Origin: an uncultured Elusimicrobia bacterium
Lineage (GTDB): Bacteria; Elusimicrobiota; Elusimicrobia; UBA1565; UBA9628
Assembly: GCA_903830945.1 (NCBI GenBank)
Contig: CAIKVT010000030.1
Span: forward strand, 1 to 55,377
Length of the DNA: 55,377 nucleotides
Direction of reading: 5' to 3'
This document shows positions 27,901-42,900 of this stretch, piece after piece. Below the pieces are notes generated by a model. That model did no database searches. It was given only the letters and a program-made list of their open reading frames with translations, and was not told where the DNA came from. The position numbers were made by a program, and so were the translations under genes. Every line of letters begins with the position of its first letter. The stretch's first letter is position 1.

Positions 27901-30900
27901 ATGGATGTGCTGACCGTAAGGGTCGACTCACCGTTGGGCAGGCCCAGCAGGCTCGGCGCGGCGAAGCTGGGGTTGGTGCTTAACTCGACCCAATAGTTCG
28001 TGCCCGGCGGGTTGCCGTTGGCAGACCAGGTTTCGGTCATGGAACTCACGTTCACCGAGGACACGGCCAGGCTCGCGATGGCGGCCGGCCATGTGATGGT
28101 GGAGACAGTGGCAAATCCGCTCGGCGAGCCGCCGCCCAAGGCAACGAAGGCCTGCACACCAAGGTAGTAGGTGGTGTTCGGCTGGATCTCCTGGGAGCCG
28201 GAGATCGTGGCCGTGGTCAACACGGTCTGACTGCTGAATACGGTCCCGGAGAAATCCACGGCCGTGGAGACCTGCAGCAGGTAAGCCACGCTCGCGGAGC
28301 TGCCGCTGACGCCCCAGGTGAGGCCGGCCGTGAACGTGCTGACGTTGACCACCGTAGGACCGAAGGGCTTGGGAAGCGCCATGGCAGCCACCGGGATCGT
28401 GTAGGCCGCGGTGGACACGTTGCCGGCGAAGTCCGAGACGACGAAGGCGACCTGGTTGGTGGCCGGATGACCGCGCCAGGCCGCGTTGACGATAGGGATG
28501 TTGTCGGCCTCCAAAGTGGCCGACTGGGTGCCATTGGAACCGACCGTGATGTTGCTGACGCTGGCGGTAGAAACGAAGTTCCAGGCCGCACCGGCCGTGG
28601 TGGTGCAGTAAACGCTGTAAGCCGCGCCGCGGTTCTGCGCGGCCAAGGTATCCGACTCGTAGTCGGCGAGGATTTGGGCCGAGGAACGGGCCACGTTGAA
28701 GATGCGCACCTCGTCGATCAGGCCGTTGAAATATTTGCCGTCCTGTCTTGCGCCGATGCGTAGAGGCACGGCATAGTCGGCCAGAGCGCTGCCAGTTATG
28801 GAGCCGGCTAGGACGCCATTGACGTAGATATTCCCTGAGGTCCCGGATTGAACCGCGGCGATATGGGACCAAACGCCTATTGGCAGCGTGTAATTGATGA
28901 AGGACACGCTGCCAAGGCTTACCCAAGCAATCTGCTGTGTTCCGGCATTGTTGAGTTCCAGGACATATCCTGCGGTGCCATTAGCATCATCCCTCTTGTC
29001 TACTATCCCCATGCCGTTACCAGGGGTGGGCAGCGCGGCCGGATTCACCCATGTCTCCACTGTGATGGCCGGAGGCGTCAAGGCGCTGTTATTGGCGACG
29101 GTCACGTAACTATTGCTGCCATTGAAGCTCAACGCCGAGCCGCGCTTGCCCGCCACCCAGGTAAGAGTGCCGACCAACACGCCGTTGAAGGCGTCAGTCG
29201 AGGCATCCAGGGCCACGCTGCCCGAACTCTCGTCGAAATGCCACTGGCCTACGAGGCCGCTGGGCAAACCGGTGGAGACCAGCAGGCCCGAGCCGGAGTC
29301 CTGGACCGTGACGCGCACGGAGACCGTGCCCGAGGAGAGGTAGGGCGCGGTTGACAGGCTCATCCAGCCGGAAGATAGAGCAGTGGCGATATAAGGCGCG
29401 GAGAAAACCGGAGGAATCAGGTCTATGGGCAGGCTCTGAGCCGCGGACCAGTTGGTTATGCTGACGCCCGGCGAGCCCACGCGCCACCAATAAGTCTGAG
29501 CGTCATTCAAGGCGTTAGTCGAGACGTAGAAGGTGTTGGCCGTGGTCGAGTCCGCGATGACCTGCGTGAAGCCCTGGTCATTGGCTAGCTGCAGCCGGCT
29601 CTTGCCCGTGAGTTGGGTCCAGGTCAGGACTGGAGCAGCCGTGCTGACCACGGCCCCGCTAGCCGGGCTCAGAGCGACCGGCGCCGGAGCCGCGGTGTCC
29701 ACCAGGATGGTATAGACCGCGGTGGACACGTTGCCCGCGAAGTCCGAGACAACGAAGGCGACCTGGTCCGTAGCCGCGCCTGGGCCGGTGGAGGTGACCA
29801 GCGGGATGTTGCTGGCCTGCACGGTCTGGGCCGTCTGCATGCCGTCTGAGCCGCCCATAGTCACATTGCTGGTAGAGAGGAAATTCCACGTTGCGCCGGC
29901 GTCAGTCGAGTAGAACACCTTATGGGACGAGGACCGATTCTGAGCGGCGGAAGTATCCTTATAATCGGACAGGATCTGGGCGTCTGAGCGTACCGCGTTG
30001 AAGATGCGCACCTCGTCGAGGCTGCCGTTAAATAATCCAGTGGACCATCCCGCCGCTCCAATCTTCAAGAATGAAGATATCTGCGGGGCCTCCCCCGCCT
30101 GTGTGGAGTCCAGTGCCCCGTTAAGATACATCCGTGCATAGGTCCCATCGTAGGTGAGGGCGACATGGGTCCATACGCCCGTGGCCACGGTCCCGGAGCT
30201 GTAAAGTGCCCGGTTGGAAGCGGGCAACCACAAGAGCTTCGTGTTGGAACTGATCCCAAAATCGTAACCGGCGCTGCCGCCGTTCTCATTGCCGTCTATG
30301 ATGGTGACGCCGCCCGTCCCCGCCGCGCTGATCTTCACAAGTCCGCTGTTTCCACTTCCTGGTGCTGCGACGCCATAGCCGGCAGATCCAGCACGGTCGG
30401 GATCATCGTAGTTCCCTGGAGTGATTCCCGAGCCATTGCTGACAGTTGTTCCTAGGCTATTACCTCCACCACCCCCAGCCCCTCCGTTTTGATCGACACT
30501 TGCAGGTCCTCCTCCTGTGCCTCCATTGTCGCCTCCACCACCGCCGCCGCCTGCGCTGGCGTCCCAGCTAGGTATGCCTCCATCGCCGCCATGCGTACTG
30601 CCGCTAGCGCCAGCAGTTCCTCCTGAGGCGCCATATCCTGGGCTGCCGTTGACACCGCCGCCGCCGCCTGCGCCGGCATTGATACCGGTTTCTATACCGC
30701 CGCCACCACCACCGCCGCCCGCGGCCAACAGGATTGCATTACTTGCATTTAAAATAAAACTACCGCCGCCGCCCCCACCGCCACCGCCTGAACATCCACT
30801 AGATCCGGAGTTGCCGCCAGCTCCGCCGGCACCGATGCCATTATACCCGGTGCCAGCCGAACCTCCCCCAGCACTCATGACGCATTCTACAGATCCAGCG

Positions 30901-33900
30901 CCGCCACCTCCTCCGACGATGACGGTCAGGACTTGACCGGGGGTCACCGCAAGAGTGGAACTGGCGTATGCGCCGCCGCCTCCGGCTCCTCCCGAGCTAT
31001 TCAAGCCACCTCCACCACCACCCGCACCCCAGGCCTTGACCGTGATAGAGGTGACTCCGGGAGGAACAGTATAAGTCGCTCCTCCGGCGGTGCTGACCGT
31101 GTAACTCGCCTGGACGGATGTAGGGATCGTGGTCGGATTGACCCAGGCCTCGATGGTAAGCGGCGTCGCCCCATAGAGGACGCCCGTGTTGGGGAAGCTG
31201 ACATAATTGCTCGCGCCGTCGAAGCTCAAGGCCCCGCCACGTTTACCGCCCGTCGAAGCCCAACTTGCCCCGACGACAGTCCCGTTCTGGCCGTAGCCCG
31301 ACGAGTCATAAGCGGTGGCGCCGAAGGTTTCATCGAAATGCCACTGGCCCACGAGCCCCGCCGGCGGCGCTGTGGCCAGCAGGAGCCCGGAGCCCGTATC
31401 CTGAACGCTGACACTGACTGAAACGGAAGTGGAGGAGAAATAGGTCATAGACGGCAGGCTCGTCCAGCCGGAAGCCGGGGCAGTGGAAGCCTGCGGCCCG
31501 GAAAGGACCGGCGCAGCGGTGTCCACGAAGAAGCTGTAGGCCGCGGACCATGAGTTCGGGTTGCTCGTCAATTGCGCATGCCACCAATAGGTAAGCCCAT
31601 TGTTCAGCCCACTCACTGGGCAATACGGGTTAGCCGTGGTCGAATCCGCCACGATGGCATTGAAGCCCACGTCCGACGCGACCTGGACACGCACGTTGCC
31701 CGAGCCGCTCCAGGTCAGCACCGGCGCGGTGGAAGCGAGGCGCTTGCCATTGCTCGGGGTGACCAAAGTCGGGATCGTGCGGGTGTCCACCGTGATGGCG
31801 TAGACCGCTGTGGACACGTTGCCCGCGAAGTCCGAGACCACGAAGGCGACTTGGTCCAGCGCGGCACCCGTCCCGGCGGAGGTGACCACCGGGATGTTGT
31901 CCGCCTCCAGGGTCTCCTGCGCCGTGTCGCCGTTGACGCCGCTGCCGCTCAACGAAACGCTGGCGGTGGAGACGAAGTTCCAATGGGAACCGGCATCGTT
32001 GGAGTAGAACACGTTGTAGGCTTGACCGCGATTCTGGGCGGCCAAGGTGTCGGACTGATAATCCGAGAGTATCTGCGCCGACGAGCGCGCCACATTGTAG
32101 ATGCGGACATCCTCCATGCGACCGCCGAACTGCTGCCACCAAGGGTCCACGGACGCGCCCAGGCGCAGCGGTTGGGCGTTGAATGCCCAGGATGCTGAGT
32201 TCGTACACGATGCCTCGGCTTTCCCATTGAGGTAGAGCGTGTCGACCCCGCCGTTGGCCTGGGAATAAGTCAGAGCGACATGGTACCACTGGTTGGCGGA
32301 AAGAACCGTGGGACCGACACAGTTGTACGCAAAGGCCGATCCATTTTTTAACTCGGCAGCGAGAGTGTTGCCCTGGATGACGAAGGAGATCCCAGACCAG
32401 GAACTCACTGCGTCGGCGCGACTCATCAGCATGATGCCGTTGCCGACGGGAAGGCTGGTGGGGTATATCCATGCGCTCCACGTGCCCGAGGCGCCGTCGA
32501 ATGCAGGGTTGCTTGGGATATTGACATATTGCCCGGAACCATTGAAGCTCAAGGCCGCGCCCTTGATGCCGGCCGTCCACACCATGTTGCTAAGCACCGT
32601 GCCGTTTATGGCATTGGTCGAGGCGTCCAGGGCTACGGTGCCGGAGCCTTCGTCCAGGTGCCACTGCGCTACCAGACCGACAGGCAGGCCAGTGGAAACC
32701 AGAAGACCGGAGCCCAGATCCTGGACCGCGACTCGCACCGAGGCCGTGCTGGCCAAGACGGTGGTCGTCGGGAGGCTGGTCCAGCCCGAGACCGGGGAAT
32801 AGACCAGAGGTCCGGAGATGGCCGGGCCGGCGAGGTCCACCACGAAAGTGAAGGTCGAAGACCAGGCATTCATGTTGGGGCTCGCGGCCGTTATGGCGCG
32901 CCAGTAATAGGTCCCGCCGCGCAACCCGCTTGCCACATAGTAAGAGTTGGCCGTAATCGAGGACGCCACGATGGTAGTGAAGCCCGCATCCGACGCGACC
33001 TCGACGAGCACGCTGCCCGCGCCGCTCCAGCTCAGCACGGGCGCGGAGGTGCTGACCGAAGTCTCGTTGGCCGGGGCGAACAAGACCGGCGCCGGGGTGG
33101 TGTCTACCAGCACGGTGTAGACCGCGGTGGACACGTTGCCAACCATATCCGAGGCGATGAAGGCAATCTGGTCCGTAATCGCGCCGGTGCCGATAGAGGT
33201 GACGACAGGGACGTTGTCCGCTTCCAAAGTCAGGGACGCCAGCGTGCCGTTGGAACCGCCCATCGTGACACTGTTGGCGGAGACGGTGTTCCAGGTTGAG
33301 CCAGCGTTGGTGGAGTACATGACATTGTAGGCCACGCCGCGATTGTGCGCGGCCAAGGTGTCGGACTGGTAATCAGCCAAAATTTGGGCTGACGAGCGAG
33401 TCACCTTCAAAACACGCAGTTCATCAATGGCTCCATGGAAATAGCCACCCATCGGGCCTCCGACCGAGTATGCTCCTATCTGCGCGCTGACGCTACCTTC
33501 TCCCGCATTAGTATAAGCCGCATTCTCGCCGTCAAGCACTCCGTTCACATACACTTTCATCCCATCCGGCCCCAAGGTTGCAGCGACGTGATACCACTGG
33601 CCGGCTTGCAGGACAGAGGATCCATTGATCGATATCCAGCAGTATTTATTGTCGCACTCGGGGACGGGGATATTCCAAGCATGTCTACTGAATGAAACCG
33701 CACTTCCGGCGCAAGCACCCAAACCATAGTTAAGCCCGCCACCCGTATTTTCGGCATAAACGGTGCAATCGCTGGCACCTTGAGGCCGGACCCAGGCCTC
33801 AATGGTCTGGTTGGGCGAGGGAGAGAGGGCGGGATCGCCGGCCAGCTGGACATATTGGGATGATCCGTCGAAGGAAAGGGCCGAGCCCCGCTTGCCTGCG

Positions 33901-36900
33901 ACCCAGGCCGGAGCGTTGACCAGAAGGCCGCTAAAGGCATGGGTCGAGGCATCCAGGATCACGGTGCCGGAGCCCTCATCAAGATGCCACTGCCCCATCA
34001 GACCTATAGGCAGGCCAGTAGAGACCAACAACCCGGAGCCCGAATCCTGAATGCTGATCTTGATTGAAACGGAAGTGGAGGAGAAATAGGCCGAAGACGG
34101 CAGGCTCGTCCAGATGCCGGTTGAGACCTGCGGCCCGAAAAATACCGGGGCAGCGTCGTCCATGAAAAAACTGTAAACCGCGGACCAAGCGTTCGCATCA
34201 GGGCTCGCGGCCGTCATGGCCCGCCAATAATAGGTGGTCCCGCCGCTCAGTCCGCTCGCCGGGCAATAAGAGTTGGCCGTAGTCGAGGACGCCGCGATGA
34301 TCCTGAAGTCCGCATATTGCGACACCTGGACGCTCACATCCCCCAGACCGGACCAGGTCAACACCGGAGCAGAGGCGCTGACTGGAGTCCCGTTGGCCGG
34401 GGAGAGCAGGACCGGCACCTGATTCGTGTCCACCAGCACGGTGTAGACCGCGGTGGACACGTTACCGACCATGTCCGAGACCACGAAGACGATCTGGTCC
34501 GTGGCCGCGCCTGGACCGGTTGAGGTGACGACCGGGATGTTGCTGGCCTGCAGGGTTTCCTGCGTCATGTCGCCGTTGACGCCGCTGCCGCCGCTCAAAA
34601 AAATGCTGGCGGTAGAGATGAAGTTCCAAGTGGAACCGGCGTTGGTGGAGTAAAGGACGTTGTAGGCTTGGCCGCGATTATGGGAGGCCAAGGTGTCTGA
34701 CTGATAGTCAGCCAAAACCTGGGCCGTGGTACGGGCGACATTGAAGAGGCGGAACTCGTCTAACGCGCCGCCCCAATATTGGTTATTGGAATTGCCGGTA
34801 CCGTCGGTCCCGATTATATTAACGGGATGAGCCGCCCCGTCGACGGCAGTCGCAACGCTCCCGACAGGAATCCCGTCGATATAGAATCTCGTGGAGTTCG
34901 CGCCTACGGAGGCCACGGCCGCCAAGTGATGCCAGCCATTCAAAGCGCTAACACTGTAGCCGGAAGAGACAAAGCCGGATCCGTTATATGCGCCGAGATT
35001 CCCGTTCAAATCAAGAAGAACATGATTGTAGCCAGTCTGGCTGGACCCCAAAAGGGAATTCCAGTTGCCGTGCAGGTTCAAAGGGAATTCCGACCAGGTT
35101 TCGACGGTCCAGTTTGAGCCCATGTTGATGCTACGAACCGACATAGAGTTGCCGTAGGCATTAAATGAGATGGCCCCGCCGCTGATGCCGGCAGTCCAGG
35201 TCGGGCCACCGACCAAAGTTCCATTATAGACGTTGGTCGAGGCGTCCAAAGCCACGGTGCCCGAACTCTCATCGAAGTGCCACTGAGCCATGAGGCCCAC
35301 GGGCAGGCTGGTGGAAACCAATAGCCCGGAACCAGAATCTTGAATATTGATCTTGACCGAAACGGAAGAGGAGGAGAAATAGGCAGAAGACGGCATGTTC
35401 GTCCAGATAGCGGTGGAGACCTGCGGCCCGGAAAGGACCGGCGCGACGTTGTCCACCGTGAAGCTGTAAGCCGAGGACCAGTTGCCCGGGTCAATGCTCG
35501 GCGCGACCCGCCACCAATAGGGCGTGCCGTTGGCCAGCGCCAGAACGCCGGCCGGGACGGCATAGGTATGATTGACGGTGATGGAGTCCGTGAGTATGGT
35601 GTTGAAGCCCGAGTCCAAGGCCACTTGCACGCGGGAAGGGCTGAGCCGCGAAGACCGCCAAGCCAGCACCGGCTGAGCCGTGGAGACCACGGACCCGTCG
35701 GCGGGCGCGTAAAGATGACGCGGCGAGATCAAGGTGGCTGAACCGATGGCCACGAAATCCGCCGCGCCCACCCAGTTCAAGGCGCCCACGCGCACATAGT
35801 AGGTGCTGTACGTGCTCAGGCCAGACACGGTCAAGGTGCTCAAGGCCGCATCAGCCGCGGCGCTGGAGAAAACGGTCCCGCTGAAATCCGACATGGTCGA
35901 GGCTTGCAGGAGATAGCCCTGGCATGCGGTCAAGACCAGGGGCTGCCAATTCGCCACCAAGCTGGTGTCGAAAACCTCGCTGATCTGCCCGGCCAGGACC
36001 GGCGCGGCCAACGTGGGCGTGGCCACCGCGGCGTCGAAAACGGTCCACACTCCGCCCAAGTTCTGAGCCCGGGCGCGCAGATAATAGGTCGTGTCCGACA
36101 AGAGACCCGACACCATGGCCGAGGTTGCGACGGTCTGGCTGCTGCCGGCCAAGAGTTGAAAACCCGTTAAGGACGAAACCCCGACCCAGTAGCTCGTACC
36201 GGCCGGATTGCTGTTGGCATACCAACCCAAGGTCAGCGAGCTGCTGGACGCGAAGAGGGCGACCGAGCCGGCCGGCGGCACGGCCAAGGTGTAGGCCGTG
36301 ACCCCGGCCGAGAGCGGGCCTTCGCTGCCCGCGCCCACTCCCGAGACCATGGCCGCAAACGCCGTGTTCGTGGAAAGCCTTGTCGAGGTCAAGAACGTGC
36401 CGGCCAGCCGGAGCGCAGGGCCGCCGGTGGAGGGATAGAAGGCGTAGCTGGAAGCGTCGCTCACGCTGTTCCAGCTCCAGGCGATGGAACTCACGCCCAA
36501 AGTCGTGGGGGAAGGCGTGGGCGCAGCCGGGGTCTGCACAGCATAAAACTGGGATACCCTGCTGTTGCCGAAATCGCCTGCCCACACGTTGCGGCCCGTG
36601 TCCACCGCCAATGACCTCGGCTGGTTCAAGGTATTGGCCTGCGACCCGGTGCCGCGATTGGCGGCATTGGAGACATAATCAGCTTGGCCCACCACCCAGT
36701 CCGCGTTCATGCCGGTCGTAAAAGGAGGCGAATAGCGCAGGAACCGGCTGTTGTAAGTGTCCGCGACCCAGAGCTCGCCGATGAAGTCAACAGTCAGGCC
36801 CGAGGGGTTGGATAATGTATTGGCCGCCGAAGACAGGGCGCCGCTGTTGGCCTGGACGGAATTGAAGTCCGACTGGCCCAGGACCAGGTCCGCGGCCATA

Positions 36901-39900
36901 CCCGTGGCCTGGGGCGCGCCGTAGCGCAAGACCCGATTGTTGGACGAGTCCGCCACCCACACGGTCCCACCCGCGTCCACGCGCACGGACGAGGGGGCGG
37001 CCAAGGTGACGCTCGTGGCTCCGGCCGCCCCGGAAGTCAGGCCCGACTGGCCCAGCGTCAGGTTCGCAGGCATGCCCGAGGAGACCGGAGCGTTGTAACG
37101 CAGGACCCTATTATTGTTGAGGTCCGCGACCCAGACGTTGCTGGAGGCGTCCACGGCCACGCTCGCCGGGCACGACAATGTGTTGGCGGCCACGGCCCCA
37201 CCCTGGTTGGCCGCCTTAGATGTGAAATCGGACTGCCCCAACACGAGGTCCGCGCTCATGCCGTTGGCAAACGGCGGCGCATAGCGTAGGACCCGGCTGT
37301 TGAGGCAGTCCGCCACCCAGAGATTGCCGCCGGTATCGAAGGAGACCCCTTGCGGCGAATAGAGCGTGCCAGCCGTAGGCAACGGCGGGGTATAGCCGCT
37401 GGTGAAGACGGACTGGCCCAGCACGAGACTCGCGTTCATGCTGTTGGAAAATGGCGGCGCATAGCGCAGGACCCGGTTGTTCACCGCGTCCGCCACCCAG
37501 AGGTTGCCGGAAGCGTCCAGCGCCACCTCATAAGGGCTGCTCAAAGTATTGGCAAAAGGCGACGCATTGCCGCGGTTGCCAACTGAAGATAGGAAATCCG
37601 CCTGGCCAAGGGGCACGCCCGCGATGGCCGTGACTATGGAGGGCGGCGGAGACAAGGTATAGGTGGTCGCGGACGCCGAGAGCAAGCCCACCACTGCCTG
37701 GGAGTCCACGCCAGCGACGCGGATGCCGTAGGCCGTGAGCCCGACCAGACCCGTAGACACCCAGGGCGGTTGGGCAACGTTGGCGAGCAATGCCCCGGAA
37801 GCCGCGGAGTAGACGTTGAAGCTGACCGCGCCTCCGGCCGCGAGCCAGGTCCAGGTGATCGAGGACACGCCCAAAGCCGTGCCGACCGGGGTTATGACCA
37901 GTCCGGGAATGGTGATGGTCGAACCCAGGTAGGTATAGGCCGAGACATCCAGGCTATTGTTGGCCGAAGCGAAGAGATAGTAGGGGGTGGACGGAGAGAG
38001 CCCTGAGACCGTGGCTGTAATCGCGGCCGTGGCCGAAGAGCCGGCGATCAAGGTGGTTGGGTAGGCGGAGGAGGTGGAGGCCACCAAGGTATAGCCGGTG
38101 GCGGCTCCGACCGAGCCCCATTGCGCCTTGACCGAGGCGGTGCCGACAGAGAGCACGGCAGGAGAGACCAGGGGCGGGGCCGTGATGGGGACGAAGACCA
38201 TGGCGCGCACGCTCCTTGCAGCGACCGTATCCCCGACGAAAAGCCGCCGGGTCCCCGGGTCGTAGGAGGCGGATAAGGGATAGGGCAGGCTCTTTTGTCC
38301 GGGGGCGGTACCGCCCACACCGAGCACATAAGAGGCGTTCATGTTGTTCATGATGCCCTGGCTCAGCTCGAAGAGCATGATGCGCGAATTGCTCCGGTCG
38401 GCTACGAAGAGCCTTTGGCCTGCCGGATCAAAGCCGACTCCGTAAGGGCTACTCAACGCAGACTGGGAGGACCCGCTGACACTGGTAGTGAACCCGCTCT
38501 GCCCGAGCACATATGAGGCGTTCATGCCGTTGCTGATGCCCTGGCTCAGGTCGAAGCTCAGCACGCGGTTACCGTTCACCTCGCAGGTGAACAGTCTTTG
38601 GCTGGCCAGGTCGTAGGCCAAGCCGGTGACGAAGTTAAAGCTGTTCTGAGCCGGATTGGAGGGAGTAGCATTCGAGGTGAAATTGGTCTGTCCCAGCACC
38701 CATGAGGCGTTCATGCCGTTGCTGATGCCCTGGCTCAGGTCAAAGACCAACATCCGGTTACTGTCGCTGACGAAGAGCCTCTGTCCGGCCGGGTCCCAAG
38801 CGACGCTGTACCCGGCGATGAGTTGGCTCTGGCTCGTGACCGGGCTGTTCGTGGTGAAATTAGGCTGCCCCAGAACATAAGCCGCGTTCATACCGTTCGT
38901 GACGCCCTGACTGAGGTCGAACGCAAGAACACGATGGTTGCTCTGTTCAGCCACGAAAAGCCTCTGTCGGGCCGGGTCATAAGCCAGGCCCTGGGGGCTG
39001 TTCATCTTGTTCTGCGCCGCGGCGTTGCCCGTGGTCGTGAAATCCGGCTGGCCTAGCACAAAGGCCGCGTTCATCCCGTTGACCAGGCCCGCGCTGAGGT
39101 CATAGACCAGCACGCGGTGCTTGAGGGAGTCACTGACGAAGAGCCTCTGTCCGGCCGGGTCATAAGCGAAACCACCGCCTGTCAGCGAGCCTCCGGCAGC
39201 CGCGGTGGAGTTCATAGTGGTGAAATCAGGCTGGCCCAGCACGAAGCTCGCGTTCATCCCGTTACCGAAGACCTGAAGCGCGGGCGGGGTGAGCAAAGAG
39301 ACCGGGTTGCTCGCCGGGCCCTGAGTCCCGGCGTAGGTGGCGATGACCTGAAAATAGTAGGTGGTGCTCGGGAAGAGCCCGGAGGCCACGGTCGCAGCAG
39401 AAGTCGTGGTCACGACAGTGGACCATCCTGTAGACCCGTCCAGGCTCTGCTGGAGCGCGTAACTGGTCCCGGCCGGGTAGCCGTTGGGGTTCCAGGCCAG
39501 GCCCGCGCTCACAGGCCCGCTCCAGAGCGCGGCCAGAACAGGCGTGGGCGGGGGTCCGGTCGTAGTCGATCCCAACAAGGTGTAGGCGCTCATCTCGTTG
39601 GAGCCGGTCGCGGCCACGAAGAGGTAGTAGAACGTGTTCGGCGCCAGGCCAAAGACCGTGGCCGTGGTCAGGGCCGTGAGCGAGGAGCCCGCAATCGCGG
39701 CCGGCGGCAGATCGCTGGAGGCGGAAACGACCAGGCTGTAGCCGGTAGCGCCGGCCACCAGGCCCCACTGCGCCTGGATGGAGTTGAAGCCCACGGAAAG
39801 CACAGCGGGCACCATGGGCGTCGGCGCAACCAAGGGAGTGAAGATGAGCGTCCGATTGATGCCCGTGTCGCCGATGAATAATTGGCGCGTTCCAGGATCG

Positions 39901-42900
39901 TAGGACGGGTTATTATAAGGGTTGGACATCCGGTTCTGCAGGACGAGGCCGCTTGAGTGAGAGTAGAAATTGTCCTGCCCCAGGACATAGGCCGCGTTCA
40001 TGTTGTTGGCGACGCCTTGGCTCAAGTCGAAGATCAGCACGCGATTGTTGCTGGTGTCGGTCACGAAAAGCCGCGCCCCGGCCGGATCCAAAGCCACGCC
40101 CTCCGGGTAGTTCATGCCGTTGGGGCCGGAGGTCGCGACGCTCGTCGTGAAGTTGGCCTGGCCCAGGACATAGGCGGCGTTCATGCCGTTTGAGATGCCC
40201 TGGCTTAGATCAAAGGCCAGCACGCGGTTGGAGCCGGCATCGCTGGCAAACAGCTTCTGGCTGCCCAGGTCATAGGCGAGGCCCATAGGGGACTTCGTCA
40301 CATTCTGGGTAGTCCCGGGGTTGTATATGTTGAAGGCGGTCTGCCCCAGCACAAAGGAGGCGTTCATTCCGTTGGCGATGCCCCGGCTCAGGTCGAAGGC
40401 CAGGAGTCGAGAATACCCCGCGTCGGAGACAAAAAGCCTCTGCCTAGCCTGCTCATAGGCCAGCCCCTGGGGGCTCCTGATGCTGTTCTGGTTCAAGCCG
40501 GACCCGTTCGAGGTGAAATTGGTCTGCCCCAGGACATAGACCGCGTTCATGCCGTTCGTGATGCCTTGGCTCAGGTCGAAGACCAGCACGCGTAGGTTGC
40601 CCGTGTCCGCGACGAAGAGGTTCTGCGCCACCGGGTCATAAGCCAAGGAGTACGGACCGGAGAGCCCGTTCTGCGTGCGGTTCGCGGTGTTGGAAGTAAA
40701 ATCGGCCTGGCCCAGCACATTGGCCGCGTTCATGCCGGTAGCAGCGCCTCCCGCGAGGTTGAAGACCAGCACCCGGTTGTTCGCGTTGTCGACCACGAAG
40801 AGCCGCTGCAGGACAGGGTCGTAAGCGGAACCTTCGTTCTGATACATCTTGCTCTGGGTAGTGCCGTATGAACTCGAGGTGAAATTGCTTTGGCCCAGAG
40901 CGAAGCGCGCGTTCTGACCACTGGCAAAGTTCTGAATGCCATCGAGCGTTAAGAAAGACACGGTGCCGCTGGGCGCGGTGGTATTCCCAAGGATATCCTG
41001 CGTCACAACCCGATAATAATAGGTGGTGCTCGGCGAGAGCCCGAAGGCCACGGTCGCGGCGAAAGTGGTGGTCTGCACCGTGGACCAGGAGGCCCCGTCC
41101 GGGCCCTGCTGGACCTGGTAGAAGGTCCCTGCGGGGTTGCCGTTAGGGCGCCAACCTAGGGCCGCGTTGCTCGCGCCGTTCCAGAGTACGGCCAGGTTGG
41201 CTGCGGGCGCGGCCGGCGTGACCGTGGAGCCTAAAAGCGTATAGTCCGATGGGCCGACAGCCCCTACGGCACTGGAAAAGAGGTAATAGGTCGTGTTGGG
41301 CCAGAGGCCGGAGACCGTGGCCGTGGTCCGGGCCGTGCTCGACGAGCCCGCAACGGCCGTGGGGGGAATAGCGCTCGATGTCGAGGCGACCAACAGGTAG
41401 CCGGTGGCGCCCGGGGCCAAAGCCCACTGGGCCTGTATGCTCGTAGTGGCCACGGCCAAAATCGGCAGGCTGACCGGCCCGGGCGCGGCCTGCTGGCCGA
41501 ATAGGAGCACTCGGGAATTGACATCATCCGCGACGAAGAGAGTCCGAGAGCCAGGGTCATAAGCCAAGCCCCAGGGATCATACATCCCGCTCTGGGTGGT
41601 GGCGGAAAGTTTCGAGGTAAAATTGGCCTGACCCAGAACATAACTGGCGTTCATGCCGTTGGTGATGCCATTGGCCAGGTTGAAAGCCAAAATACGGTTA
41701 TTGTTGAAGTCGACCACGAAGAGACGCTGCTGGGCCGGGTCATAGGAGGCGCCCATAGGAGCGAACATCCCCGCCTGGGTGACGGTGGAGCCGCTCGCGG
41801 TGAAATTCGCCTGGCCCAGCACGGCGCTGGCGTTCATGCCGTTGGATATGCCGTTAGCCAGATTGAAGACCATGACCCGGTTGCCGCCGTCAGACACGAA
41901 AAGCCTCTGACCGGCCAGGTCGTAGGCAGAGCCCTGGGGCAGATACATCCCGCTCTGGGTTACGATGGAATTACTAGCGGTGAAATTGGCTTGGCCCAGC
42001 ACATTGCTCGCGGACATGCCGCTGGTAATGCCGTTGGCCAGGTTGAAGACCAGCACGCGGCTATTGCCATGGTCCACCACGAAAAGCCGCTGCTGGGCCG
42101 GGTCATACTCCAAGTCCGAGGGATAGTCCATGGCGCTGGAGCTTGTGGCGCCGATGGAAGCGGTGAAGTTCATCTGGCCCAGCACGAAGCTCGCGGCCAT
42201 GCCGTTGGAGATCGTGCCGGGAGCCGTGTTGAAGACCAGCACGCGGTTGTAGCTGTAGTCGGCCACGAAGAGCCTCTGGCTGACCTGGTCATAGGCAAGG
42301 CCCTGAGGCGAAGACAGGCTGCGGCTCGACGCGGCGACGCTGCTGGAAGTCGTGAAATTGGCCTGACCCAGAACATAACTGGCGTTCATGTTATTGGAGA
42401 TGCCGTTGGCCAGGTTGAAGACCAACACGCGATTGTTACCATAGTCGCTCACGAAGAGCCTCTGGTTGGCCGAATCATAAGCAAATCCCTCGGGCTGCTT
42501 CAGACCGGGCTGGGTGGTGTTGCCGCCGCGCGTGGTGAAATCAGCCTGGCCCAGCACAAAGCTCGCGTTCTGGCCGTTGCTCAAACTCAAGTCAGCGAGC
42601 AGCGTGAACAAGGACGTCGTCACGGTCAAGGCGCTGGCGCCCACACCTACCTTATAATAGTAGGTGGTGCTGGGCGAGAGCCCGGAGACCTGAATCGCGG
42701 TGAAAGACGTGGCCGCCACCGTGGACCAGTTGGAGCCGTCCAGGCTCTGCTGGACCGTATAGGTACTGCCTGCGGGACTGCCGTTCGGATTCCAGGCCAA
42801 ACCCGCGTTGCTCGCGCCGTTCCAAAGAACGGTCAGGTTGGATGGAGCATAGACCCTGGTGTCCACGCACACCACATATGCGGCACTGGACACGTTGCCG

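Noticed and set aside
30450-31050. CCG/CCA-rich stretch as a plus-strand proline-rich gene
   Set aside because: It is the complement of the Gly-rich domain. The minus-strand frame is continuous with LamG on both sides.
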